64,000 bases of DNA from FEN-1139 sp038207155 (GTDB lineage Bacteria > Myxococcota_A > Polyangia > Polyangiales > Polyangiaceae): positions 124,001-188,000 of the forward strand of contig JBBRAB010000003.1 in NCBI GenBank assembly GCA_038207155.1, read 5' to 3'. Every line of letters starts with the position of its first letter. Position 1 is the stretch's first letter. Both the position numbers and the translations under genes were made by a program. Below, piece by piece: positions 18,703 through 26,039 of the stretch. The notes under the pieces are model-generated. The model saw only the letters and a program-made list of their open reading frames with translations, ran no database searches and was not told where the DNA came from.

Positions 18703-19514
18703 GGCGCGGGAGTTCCGACGAAGAGTCGCTCGTCGGCGCTCGGCAGCATCACCAGCTCCACCCGGCGATTTTTGCCGCGATTCTCATCCGTATCGACTGC
18801 GGCGATTGGGTCGGTGTCGGCAAATCCGGCGGCGCTCCAGTGCAGCGGACTCAGGCCGCAACCGCCGCTGGCGGTCGGCTCGGTGAGGAACGCCACGACG
18901 CTGCGAGCGCGCATCGAAGACAGGCCCCAGCTGTCAATGAACGCGCCTGCCTTGACGGGCTTGCCGTCGGTGTGTCCCGTGGCTTGGAACTCACGCTGCG
19001 CCAGCGCAGGCTCGCTGCGAAGCACCTCAGCGAGCTGTCGCAGCAACCCCTGGCCCTCCTTGCGGAGCGCGGTGCCCTGGGCCTCAAACAGCATGTCTCC
19101 GGCGATTTGAAGCACGATCTGGCCATCACGCACGGTCGTCGTGACGCCCTGCTCGGTCAGCGGCAGGAGCCTCGTCTTGAGGAGCTCCAGCCGGCGCTTG
19201 GCATCGTCGACCTGGCGCAGGCGCTGCGTGTACTCGTCGACTGCCCGCTTGTGGCGCTCGATATCCGCTCCGGGGTGACTGAGATCCGCACCTCGCGCCT
19301 TGAGTTGGGCGCGCAGCTCGTCCGCCTCGTGCAGCGCGTCGGCATAGTCGGTCTCGCACTTGCGGCGAGCCACCTCTTGGGCGCCGAGCTTGCCGCGCAT
19401 GGCCTCGGTCTCTCGAACCTTCTGATCCCATTCCTCTTGGGAGTAGCCACAGCCCACCACCAAGGCCAGGGTACCAAAGCGCAGCGACCAAGAGACGAAG
19501 GGGGAGAGAGCCAT
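18699..19514 (-). CDS. OmpA-family peptidoglycan-binding lipoprotein with coiled coil
   Basis: 271 residues from the ATG at 19514. A lipoprotein signal (SLRFGTLALVVGC, lipobox LVVGC) is followed by a charged heptad-rich coiled coil at residues about 25-110 (WDQKVRETEAMRGKLGAQE, HKRAVDEYTQRLRQVDDAKR). The C-terminal half is an OmpA-like domain: MLFEAQGTALRKEGQGLL, ATGHTDGKPVKAG, LSSMRARSVVAFL, and the peptidoglycan-contacting NRRVELVML near the end. It should sit in the outer membrane and reach the cell wall. A longer frame upstream to 19850 is open but lacks features of a secreted protein. The gene overlaps ppx by four bases. A partner role for an envelope protein and a phosphatase is not obvious and may reflect simple co-expression. 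Confidence 0.9.
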   Translation of the reverse strand: MALSPFVSWSLRFGTLALVVGCGYSQEEWDQKVRETEAMRGKLGAQEVARRKCETDYADALHEADELRAQLKARGADLSHPGADIERHKRAVDEYTQRLRQVDDAKRRLELLKTRLLPLTEQGVTTTVRDGQIVLQIAGDMLFEAQGTALRKEGQGLLRQLAEVLRSEPALAQREFQATGHTDGKPVKAGAFIDSWGLSSMRARSVVAFLTEPTASGGCGLSPLHWSAAGFADTDPIAAVDTDENRGKNRRVELVMLPSADERLFVGTPAP

Positions 19515-20063
19515 GAATACCTCAGTCGAGGCCCGCAATCGGGCCGGGGGAGTCGTGCGGGTAACGCGGGCCACGCAAACCGTCAAGCCCTGGGATTGAC
19601 GGCCCGGGGGCGGATCGCCGACGGAGTCGGTGTTGACCTTCATTCGACGTTGATTCGCGTGAACCCTTCCAATCACGCTGCGTCGGCGTGGTGAGCTTGG
19701 TAGGTCAGCGCTTTTGGTCTTGGCCCGGTCCGCGCGGAGGACAGAGCTCGCCGACGGCGCTCCGCGAACGCGCGGAGGTTGCTCGGCGCAAGCACTCGAA
19801 GTGTCCAACGCTGCGCGAGGGTTGATCCGTCGGCGACTCACGTCGAACACCCTGCGCCGATGTGGTCTGATGCGCGCTTTGGTGCGAGTGAGCAGCAGCT
19901 CCTGATGGTGCGCAGGACCTGCACTCGCGACCGTTCACTCAGGTCGTCATCGCGGTCGCACTCATCGCACCTTCGCGCGCGCACATTGCCGTGCAAGGAA
20001 CATTCGACAAGGCACAGGTCGATTTCTTTCGAGCAGCACTGAACGCTAAATCACTGAAAACCC

Positions 20064-20113
20064 GTGCAATTCGCAAGGGTTGCACGGCTAAAGCCCCGGA
20101 GAATTCCGGGCTT
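20064..20113. repeat. REP-like palindromic element with two adjacent hairpins
   Basis: First hairpin: gtgcaa (20064-20069) pairs with ttgcac (20080-20085). It is followed by ggctaaagcc (20086-20095), and a second hairpin formed by aagcc-c-cgga (20091-20100) and tccgggctt (20105-20113). Palindromes built around ggctaaagcc resemble repetitive REP elements mobilised by RAYT transposases in other phyla. Only one copy is apparent here. An RNA structure or a terminator remains possible. Confidence 0.4.
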
Positions 20114-20138
20114 CGTAAATTGCAATGCATTTTTTTCG

Positions 20139-20168
20139 TTGACACTTCGCTATAGGTGGCAATATACG
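20139..20168 (+). promoter_or_regulatory. Sigma-70-type promoter of the histone-like gene
   Basis: TTGACA at 20139-20144 is followed after 18 bases by TATACG (20163-20168). It sits about 60 bases before the start codon at 20227 and in the most AT-rich part of the region. The -10 box is imperfect. Confidence 0.5.
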
Positions 20169-20226
20169 TCTTGCAACATACTCTCGGAGCGGGTCACCCG
20201 CCCCGGGGTCCTAAGGAGGAACGAAC

Positions 20227-20469
20227 ATGGCCGCAAAGAAGACCAAGACCAAGACCGCGAAGAAGGCTCCTGCGAAGAAGGCACCCAAGGTTGCCAAGGC
20301 CGCAAAGAAGCGCGTTGTGAAGCGCGCGACCAAGAAGGTTGCCAAGAAGGTCGCCAAGGTTGCCAAGGTGGCAGCTCCCAAGGCTCCCCGCGCCAAGAAG
20401 GCTGGCAAGAAGGTCGCGAAGAAGGCTGCCAAGAAGGTTGCCAAGCGCGCGAAGAAGGTCGCCGCCTGA
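20227..20469 (+). CDS. Histone H1-like lysine/alanine-rich DNA-binding protein
   Basis: 80 residues, about two-fifths lysine and one-third alanine, with the repeated patterns KKVAK and AKKA and almost no acidic or aromatic residues. This matches the C-terminal tail of eukaryotic histone H1 and bacterial proteins of the HC1/AlgP/KAKKA type, which bind and compact DNA without sequence specificity through a disordered cationic chain. The start is certain: TAAGGAGG lies eight bases before the ATG, one of the strongest ribosome sites in the window, which with the promoter upstream suggests abundant expression. A single-gene unit with a hairpin just after the stop. The low complexity makes homology claims weak, but the coding frame and role class are clear. 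Confidence 0.9.
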   Translation: MAAKKTKTKTAKKAPAKKAPKVAKAAKKRVVKRATKKVAKKVAKVAKVAAPKAPRAKKAGKKVAKKAAKKVAKRAKKVAA

Positions 20470-20478
20470 GGCGCCTCT

Positions 20479-20508
20479 GGGTCGAGCCGGCCTCCTGCGG
20501 TTCGACCC
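20479..20508 (+). terminator. Hairpin after the histone-like gene
   Basis: An 11-bp stem, GGGTCGAGCCG (20479-20489) with CGGTTCGACCC (20498-20508) including one G-T pair, closes an 8-base loop. It begins ten bases after the stop codon. No T-run follows. Confidence 0.6.
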
Positions 20509-20859
20509 ATGTTCGGCGATGCGGGCACGCCTGGCGTGCCCTACCGAACCCAGGCCAAGCGCCCTGGGCGCATCGCCTAGACCGGGTATCGAACACTTCC
20601 TGACATTCCGGCCAATTGGCCCTGAGGTGTTGGTCCCGGCGGAGATGAGGGCAAGCGCCCTTAACTCGCGAAGAGCACGCGACCCCAGGGTCCCGTGCTC
20701 CTTGTCTTTTGTGAGCCGCTCACGAGCGCCGTTGCCCCTGGCCCTGTTTCGGCCAGCCGCTGAGCGCGCCCTGGTGGCGCTGGCTGGTTTTTCGCGGCGT
20801 GGACAAGCCTCTGCGCGAACCCAAGCGATGTGCCCTGGCCTTCGCCCGACCGAGCGGAG
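20509..20859. other. Intergenic region between convergent genes
   Basis: About 350 bases after the histone-like gene and before the end of the minus-strand gene at 20860. I see no gene, repeat or strong hairpin in it; open frames on both strands are short and uncharacteristic. Confidence 0.45.
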
Positions 20860-22458
20860 TCAGTCGCCAAGGTAGAGGCGCAGCGCGCCCGCTGCAGCAC
20901 GCCGGTCGAACGCGACGCCCACCAGCACATCGCGTCGCGAGATCTCGTCAAACAGCTGGAGCAAAAAGCCGTGGAACGCCATGCACTCATCGATGGCTGA
21001 CTCGATGCGCGTCGGGTCGAGCAGATCGGTGTCCTCGAGTCGACCGATCGCGGTCATGAAGGTGTCCACTCGCGGGTAGTCCGTCGAGCGCAGCAGCGGG
21101 TAGCCCATCGCGCGGAAGTAGGCGAGGAACTCGCGCACGTACTGGAAGTTGACCACCGCCGTCCAGCGATCGTCCGACGGTGAATGCTGCGCCTTAGTCG
21201 CGAACGCGCGCACGATCTGAGCGAACATCCAGACGTCGCGCCGCAGGCGTTCGCTCGTCTCCCGACGCGCTGCCAGATCATCAAATACGCCCTGATCTTC
21301 GAGGGAGACTCCCAGGGCGCGACCAAGAAAGAGCACTGCGTTCTTGAGCGCAGGCCGCAGGCAGTTGAGGGCCGCGTCGAGGGCTCGGCGCACTTCCGCC
21401 TCCGCGCGGGCGCCCTCCGGCGGAGGAAGCTCGTGATGGAACACGCGTCGCATCTCGAGCCGAAGGTTCCCTGCGACCGCCTCGAGCGCGCTCTTGATGT
21501 TGAGCAGCCGATGGGACGAAGCGCGCAGCTCGTCACCACGTTCGCTGAGCTCAGGCCCCGGAATCGCGAGCACCGTCTGCTCGAAGCTAGCGCCGAGCAG
21601 CACGCCTGCGTTGCGTCGCAGGTACTCCGCCAGTGCCCGCGCATCCGAGCGCAGCACCGACAATACGAGGTAGGAGCGTCCCACGACGCGACTGCGCGAG
21701 CGTCCGCCCTCCCCGGCGAGCTGCCCCAGCAGGTGGACGTAGCGCAGCATGCGAAACAGCGAGAGAAAGGTCAGCGCGACCAAACGGTGGGCGGCCTGTC
21801 CCGGCACATTGCGAATGAGCTCAAGCACCTGACTCGACTTGATGCGGTCGAACTCAGGCCGGAACTCCAGCGCCGTGAGCGGGTTGAAGAAGGCGTTTTG
21901 ACCCACTTCACGCTGAGCCAACCCGAGCATCGCGTAAAACGTGCGATAGGGCACCCGCGGCGCGCGCAGCGTGCCCTCGAGCACTTCCAGGATGTTGGTC
22001 AGCTCGTGACGCAGGATGATCAGGCTGACCTCGGGCGTCGGTTGCTCGGGTTCGCGGCTGATCAATCGAGTCCGCGCTGAGTCCTCTGGGACCACCGTCT
22101 CAAGGTAGCGATTGAAGGCAAATGAGCGGTCGCGACTCCCAAGCAGCTGTCGCACGAGCTGCACCGCGCGGTGCATGCCGTCGCGAAACAGAGCGGTGGC
22201 ATGCCGAAAGTCCTGCGCCACGATCGGGGCGCGTCGGGGCGGACCTGGGTGATTGCGCGGGTTCGAGAAACAGGCGGTCGCCTTGAGCAGCACCTCGAGC
22301 TCGAACAGCAGCTCATCTTTGCCCTCGATGCTGAGCGCAGCAAACCAGTCATCGCGCGCAGTCAGCTGGTCGTGCTGCAGCGAGCGGGTGCGAATCAGCA
22401 GGGTGTCGACGCTGGATTCGTCTGAAATCGAAGGAAGTCGATGGCGCGTGCCCGGCAT
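20860..22458 (-). CDS. Large helical cytoplasmic protein of unknown function
   Basis: 532 residues from an ATG at 22458. I do not recognise a family. The sequence is soluble and strongly alpha-helical, rich in Leu, Arg and Ala, with no signal peptide or membrane segment. Stretches that look conserved because of their rare residues are RHELTNILEVLEGTL (about 150-165), YRTFYAMLGLAQREVGQNAF, HRLVALTFLSLFRMLRYVHL, SHRLLNIKSALEAVAGNLRL, VNFQYVREFLAYFRAMGYPL and a C-terminal CMAFHGFLLQLFDEISRRDVL. The RHELTN and HRLLNIKSALEAVAGN segments recall histidine-containing helical bundles such as DHp or Hpt domains, but there is no ATPase part. It lies upstream of nothing obvious and follows the MMPL transporter on the same strand after about 170 bases. 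Confidence 0.85.
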   Translation of the reverse strand: MPGTRHRLPSISDESSVDTLLIRTRSLQHDQLTARDDWFAALSIEGKDELLFELEVLLKATACFSNPRNHPGPPRRAPIVAQDFRHATALFRDGMHRAVQLVRQLLGSRDRSFAFNRYLETVVPEDSARTRLISREPEQPTPEVSLIILRHELTNILEVLEGTLRAPRVPYRTFYAMLGLAQREVGQNAFFNPLTALEFRPEFDRIKSSQVLELIRNVPGQAAHRLVALTFLSLFRMLRYVHLLGQLAGEGGRSRSRVVGRSYLVLSVLRSDARALAEYLRRNAGVLLGASFEQTVLAIPGPELSERGDELRASSHRLLNIKSALEAVAGNLRLEMRRVFHHELPPPEGARAEAEVRRALDAALNCLRPALKNAVLFLGRALGVSLEDQGVFDDLAARRETSERLRRDVWMFAQIVRAFATKAQHSPSDDRWTAVVNFQYVREFLAYFRAMGYPLLRSTDYPRVDTFMTAIGRLEDTDLLDPTRIESAIDECMAFHGFLLQLFDEISRRDVLVGVAFDRRAAAGALRLYLGD

Positions 22459-22575
22459 GGGGAGTCCGGCATCTTCTCAGTTTGTCCCAGTCAAAGCTAG
22501 ATCACAGCCAAACCGGCCCATCGGTGTGCATGTTGGGAGCTAAATCACTGTTGGAGCGAGCCTTGTGACCTGATG

Positions 22576-22610
22576 GAGCGGGGGGCTCCAGACACTGGCC
22601 GCCCCCCTCG
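22576..22610 (-). terminator. GC-rich hairpin after the MMPL transporter gene
   Basis: CGGGGGGC at 22579-22586 pairs with GCCCCCC at 22601-22607 around a 14-base loop. It lies just past the stop of the minus-strand transporter gene. No T-run is present. Confidence 0.5.
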
Positions 22611-22626
22611 GACTCGAGTGCCAGGC

Positions 22627-25218
22627 TTAGCCTTCAGGTGGCGTCGCCGTGGCCGCAACGGGCGCCGCAGTCCGACGCAGCTGCTTCCAAGCCAACAAGC
22701 AGGGCAGCACCAAAACTGCTGCGAGCAAGGTCGTAGCCTCGCCCACGGCAGCCGCAAATCCGAAGCTTCTCACGGCCCCGTTGATGGAGCCCAGCAGCGC
22801 CAGGTAACCGAGCATCGTCGTGAGCGAGCAGAGTACCACCGCTCCGCCAGTCTCCACCAGCATGCGCTGAAGGCCCGCCACGCCGAGCAGGCCGTGGCGC
22901 TTCATCACGTTGAGCGCGTAGTCGGCGCCGACGCCGATGCTGATCGGCAGGCAGACGAAGTTGAGGAAATTCAGCCTCGTGTCGGTCCACTGCAGGACAC
23001 CCACGAGCCAGGCCATACCGAGCAGCAGCGCGCCGAGGGTCATCCAGCCCGCTGCTCGTCCGCGGAAGGCCAGCAGCACGATCGCCAGGGTTCCGAGTAG
23101 GCTGAGCAGGATAGCCTTCGGGGCGTCCTCCTCGACGTTGATCAGCATGTCGGCAAAGATCACCGAGTCCCCAGTGCCGCGAATGATCTCCCCATTGGGG
23201 AGCTTGGTTTCCCGGAATGAGTCGGCAAACTCGAGCAGATAGTCGGCGTCATAGACGCTTCGCCCGGTGCGGGGCACGATGTACACGATCGTGCCACGAG
23301 TACCGTTTTTCTCCGTGAAAGGGCGAGCGATTGGCTCCGGCAACGACTCGATCGAGATCGTCTTTAGCTCATCCGGCACATGGGGCGAGACGCGCTTCCA
23401 GTCGGCGTCCGACAGTGCCTTGTGCTCGCGGGCTCGCGCGACGCGATCCTTGAGCTCTTCGAGCAGCTTGAGCTTCTCGGGCTGCTCTTTGGGTAGGAGA
23501 TCGAAGATACTGACGACCTTGTCAAAGGGCTCGTGACCCTTCGGAGCGCGAGCCAGGCGAGCCTCAAGGGCGCGGGTGAGTGGCTGAACCTGATCGACGC
23601 GTTCGAGAACGATCGCGCGTCCATCCTGCCCGAGTCGCCCCACGATCTGGTCGACGCGGCCACTGAGCATACCCGCGGAAGTGGGTGCGGTGCGGTCGTC
23701 GCGGATCTTGGCAAGATCACGCTCCATCGGGCCGTGGGTGAAGTACCAAGCCGACAGCCCAATTCCGGCGATGCCGCTCAGGAGACCGAGCACCGCAACC
23801 GAGCGAGGTATGCGCACCGTGGCCCAGGCGAACGGCATACCGTAAAAGCCTCGCACCTTGGCGCGCCAATCCTGCTTGCCCGAGAACATCGGCCGGATCC
23901 GCTCAGAAGCCACCAAGAGCGCGGGCAAAAGCGCGTAGGTCGAGGTCCAGCAGAGCAGCATGCCTGCGCCGCCGATGATGCCAAAATGCTTGAACCCGCG
24001 AAAATCCGTCGCTGCCAATGAACCATACGCGACCATGGCGGCGCCTGCGGCGGCCAGGGTCGCGCCCCAGGTTTCGCGCCTGGTGGTGTGGATCGCCTCG
24101 GTGACGGGGAGGCCCTCGTCACGGCGCGCTTCGATGTAGCGCGCCATGAAGATGATGCTGAAGTTGATCCCGTTGCCCGCGATGATGCTGACGAGGAATC
24201 CGGTGGCTGTGTTCAAGTAGCCGACCGTGAGCTGGGCGACACCAAACGACCAGACCAGACCGACGATGATCGTGAGCCCCATCGCCAGAAGCGTGCGGAG
24301 CCGCAGGAAAAACAGAAAGACGACGCCGAGCACCAGCAGAACGCCCAGGCCCCCGACGTGGGTGAGATCCGAGATAATGGCGCGTTGCTGCTCGGCACTG
24401 GTGATCAGATTGCCGGTGAACATGACCCGAAACTTGGGATCCTGTTTGGCGAACCCGAGCTCCGCGGTGAGCTGCTCGATCTTCTTTCGAAGTTCGAAGG
24501 CCTTCGGATCACCACTCCCGAGCGGGGTTCGCACCAGGATTGCAGCGAGCGTGCCGCCCTCACCGATGTAATAGCCGTCTTGGCCGGCCTGCGTCTTTCG
24601 CGCAGCATCCGCCTGGATTTCGAAGCGTTTGAGCACCGCATCGAGCTCGGACTGGGGCGGGGCTTTCGTCGAGGACGCGGCAGGCGCCGCAGCGCCCTGC
24701 GCCGTGGCCACGCCGGAGGCAACAGGAGCTGCCGGCTCGTCATCGTCGAGACCGAGATCGAACCCGGCTTCCTTGCTGACGGTGGCGTCGTAACGAGCCG
24801 CGACGTCGTTGCGCAGGTCGCGCAGGTCCTCGACCTTGGCGTAGAGGTGCTTGTTGGCCTCGAAGAACTGCTGCACCTCGCGCGGGCCAGAGTCCACGCC
24901 ACTCACGAAGGTCGGGCCAAGAGCGACCAGTCGAGGGGTGATGGCATCGACATAGGCCTTGAGTATCTTCGGGCCTGAGCCCTCGACGACTATGCTCAGT
25001 GTGGACAAAGAGGAGAGCCTCTCGTTCACACGTCGCATCTCCACCACACTCGGCTTACTGTCCGGAAGCAGCTCGCTGAAGCTGGTTCGCAATCCCAGGT
25101 GGGATGCGAGCCAGCCTGCGGGAAACAGTGTCAGCAGGACTACCGCGATGACACGTAGGGGTCGTTCGACCTGCCAACGTGCAAGACCCTCGAGAGCTCG
25201 ACGAAGCGGACCAAGCAT
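22627..25218 (-). CDS. MMPL/RND-superfamily inner-membrane transporter
   Basis: 863 residues from the ATG at 25218; two in-frame starts upstream (25263, 25320) add a polar Arg-rich extension that would precede the first membrane segment and are less likely. Layout is that of RND/MMPL exporters: a first membrane helix (LRVIAVVLLTLFPAGWLAS), a large periplasmic loop, a block of five helices around residues 325-465, a second membrane block after a second loop (VAVLGLLSGIAGIGLSAWYF onward), and a last block with RLNFLNFVCLPISIGVGADYALN, the region that carries proton-relay Asp residues. Relatives export lipids, hopanoids or polyketide glycolipids. The first loop holds an Ala/Pro-rich insertion (DDDEPAAPVASGV and following). 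It lies downstream of the AgmX-like lipoprotein gene, 120 bases apart, and may be co-transcribed with it. Confidence 0.88.
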   Translation of the reverse strand: MLGPLRRALEGLARWQVERPLRVIAVVLLTLFPAGWLASHLGLRTSFSELLPDSKPSVVEMRRVNERLSSLSTLSIVVEGSGPKILKAYVDAITPRLVALGPTFVSGVDSGPREVQQFFEANKHLYAKVEDLRDLRNDVAARYDATVSKEAGFDLGLDDDEPAAPVASGVATAQGAAAPAASSTKAPPQSELDAVLKRFEIQADAARKTQAGQDGYYIGEGGTLAAILVRTPLGSGDPKAFELRKKIEQLTAELGFAKQDPKFRVMFTGNLITSAEQQRAIISDLTHVGGLGVLLVLGVVFLFFLRLRTLLAMGLTIIVGLVWSFGVAQLTVGYLNTATGFLVSIIAGNGINFSIIFMARYIEARRDEGLPVTEAIHTTRRETWGATLAAAGAAMVAYGSLAATDFRGFKHFGIIGGAGMLLCWTSTYALLPALLVASERIRPMFSGKQDWRAKVRGFYGMPFAWATVRIPRSVAVLGLLSGIAGIGLSAWYFTHGPMERDLAKIRDDRTAPTSAGMLSGRVDQIVGRLGQDGRAIVLERVDQVQPLTRALEARLARAPKGHEPFDKVVSIFDLLPKEQPEKLKLLEELKDRVARAREHKALSDADWKRVSPHVPDELKTISIESLPEPIARPFTEKNGTRGTIVYIVPRTGRSVYDADYLLEFADSFRETKLPNGEIIRGTGDSVIFADMLINVEEDAPKAILLSLLGTLAIVLLAFRGRAAGWMTLGALLLGMAWLVGVLQWTDTRLNFLNFVCLPISIGVGADYALNVMKRHGLLGVAGLQRMLVETGGAVVLCSLTTMLGYLALLGSINGAVRSFGFAAAVGEATTLLAAVLVLPCLLAWKQLRRTAAPVAATATPPEG

Positions 25219-25338
25219 GGTGGCCCTTGATAGCAGCCTCCGTGCCAACTGGCGCCGGGGCATCTGTTCAGGTCGGGCGGCGCGGCGGGATCCGCTCCCT
25301 AGAGCTGCCGGCGCCGCCAAGCAGGCGCTCCAGGGCGA

Positions 25339-25947
25339 CTACTTCTGGATGTTGTTGAAGCCGAAATCGTAGCCAGACTCCTTCTCGAGTCCCTTTGAGG
25401 AGGCAGGAAAGGGGATGCCCTGGGCGACTTTCACCATGCAGTCCCCGACCGTGGTGACCTTGATGGTGCTCCGATCGAGGTCAATCCAGGCCTTCTTCAC
25501 CTTACCGGCGGAGTCGAGCAGGACCTTGACCTTCACGTTGCCCTTAAGCTCCTTATTTTCCTTGCGCGCGGCCTCGTAGCAAGCCTTGAACGCCGGACGG
25601 TTGTCCTTGAACAGCTGTTCGATGGCGGCATCTGAGCGCGAGTCGTCTTTCGGGGCTTTGCCCGCCTCCGCAGCTGGAGCTGCTGCCGCGTCCGACTTGG
25701 GCGCGCCGTCCGCCTTCGGGCTGTCCGTTGGAGCGCTGTCCGTCTTGGGGGCAGAGGTGGCAGCATTCCCGGGATCGCCCGCGGCGGTGGAGGCCGGAGC
25801 GTCGGTGCTCGCGGCAGGTGAGCCCTCCGGCGAACCCGTCGAACTCTCGGGAGCCGCTGGTGGGGGGGCACTTGCGCCACAGGCGACCAAGCCGAGGGCA
25901 AGGAGGGTGGCTAGAAGGGGCGAGGTACAGGGTGCGCGCTGTGTCAT
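25339..25947 (-). CDS. Lipoprotein with AgmX/PglI-type C-terminal domain
   Basis: 202 residues from the ATG at 25947. Lipoprotein signal SPLLATLLALGLVAC with lipobox LVAC, then about 85 residues of Ala/Pro/Ser/Asp-rich linker, then a compact C-terminal domain. That domain contains FKDNRPAFKACYEAA, KGNVKVKVLLDSAGKVKKA and VGDCMVKVAQGIPFPA, the pattern known in myxobacterial gliding proteins AgmX and PglI (two Cys, a beta-hairpin with a Gly-x-Val and a late F-P motif). The fold recalls the C-terminal domain of TonB and of energy-coupling partners. Role is probably in the cell envelope; a link to motility is only by family name. Divergent from the pepsin-like lipoprotein gene 92 bases away. Confidence 0.85.
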   Translation of the reverse strand: MTQRAPCTSPLLATLLALGLVACGASAPPPAAPESSTGSPEGSPAASTDAPASTAAGDPGNAATSAPKTDSAPTDSPKADGAPKSDAAAAPAAEAGKAPKDDSRSDAAIEQLFKDNRPAFKACYEAARKENKELKGNVKVKVLLDSAGKVKKAWIDLDRSTIKVTTVGDCMVKVAQGIPFPASSKGLEKESGYDFGFNNIQK

Positions 25948-26039
25948 GGGCCGGGATGATACGCGCGCTTGGGCCGCAAGAGGAAGGGGCACCGCTGCTT
26001 CCTCGACCCGGGCCGGTCTCTGGGCTATTGCCAGGCGCC

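Larger units (their letters stand above)
19515..20226. other. Intergenic region upstream of the histone-like gene
   Basis: About 710 bases between divergent genes. The frames seen in it lack ribosome sites and family resemblance. The last 170 bases turn AT-richer and hold a palindromic element (20064-20113), a T7 run at 20130-20136 and the promoter of the histone-like gene (20139-20168). Confidence 0.55.

Noticed and set aside
25219..25320. N-terminal extension of the MMPL transporter
   Set aside because: It is polar and Arg-rich, with no ribosome site; the start at 25218 places the first membrane helix as in relatives.
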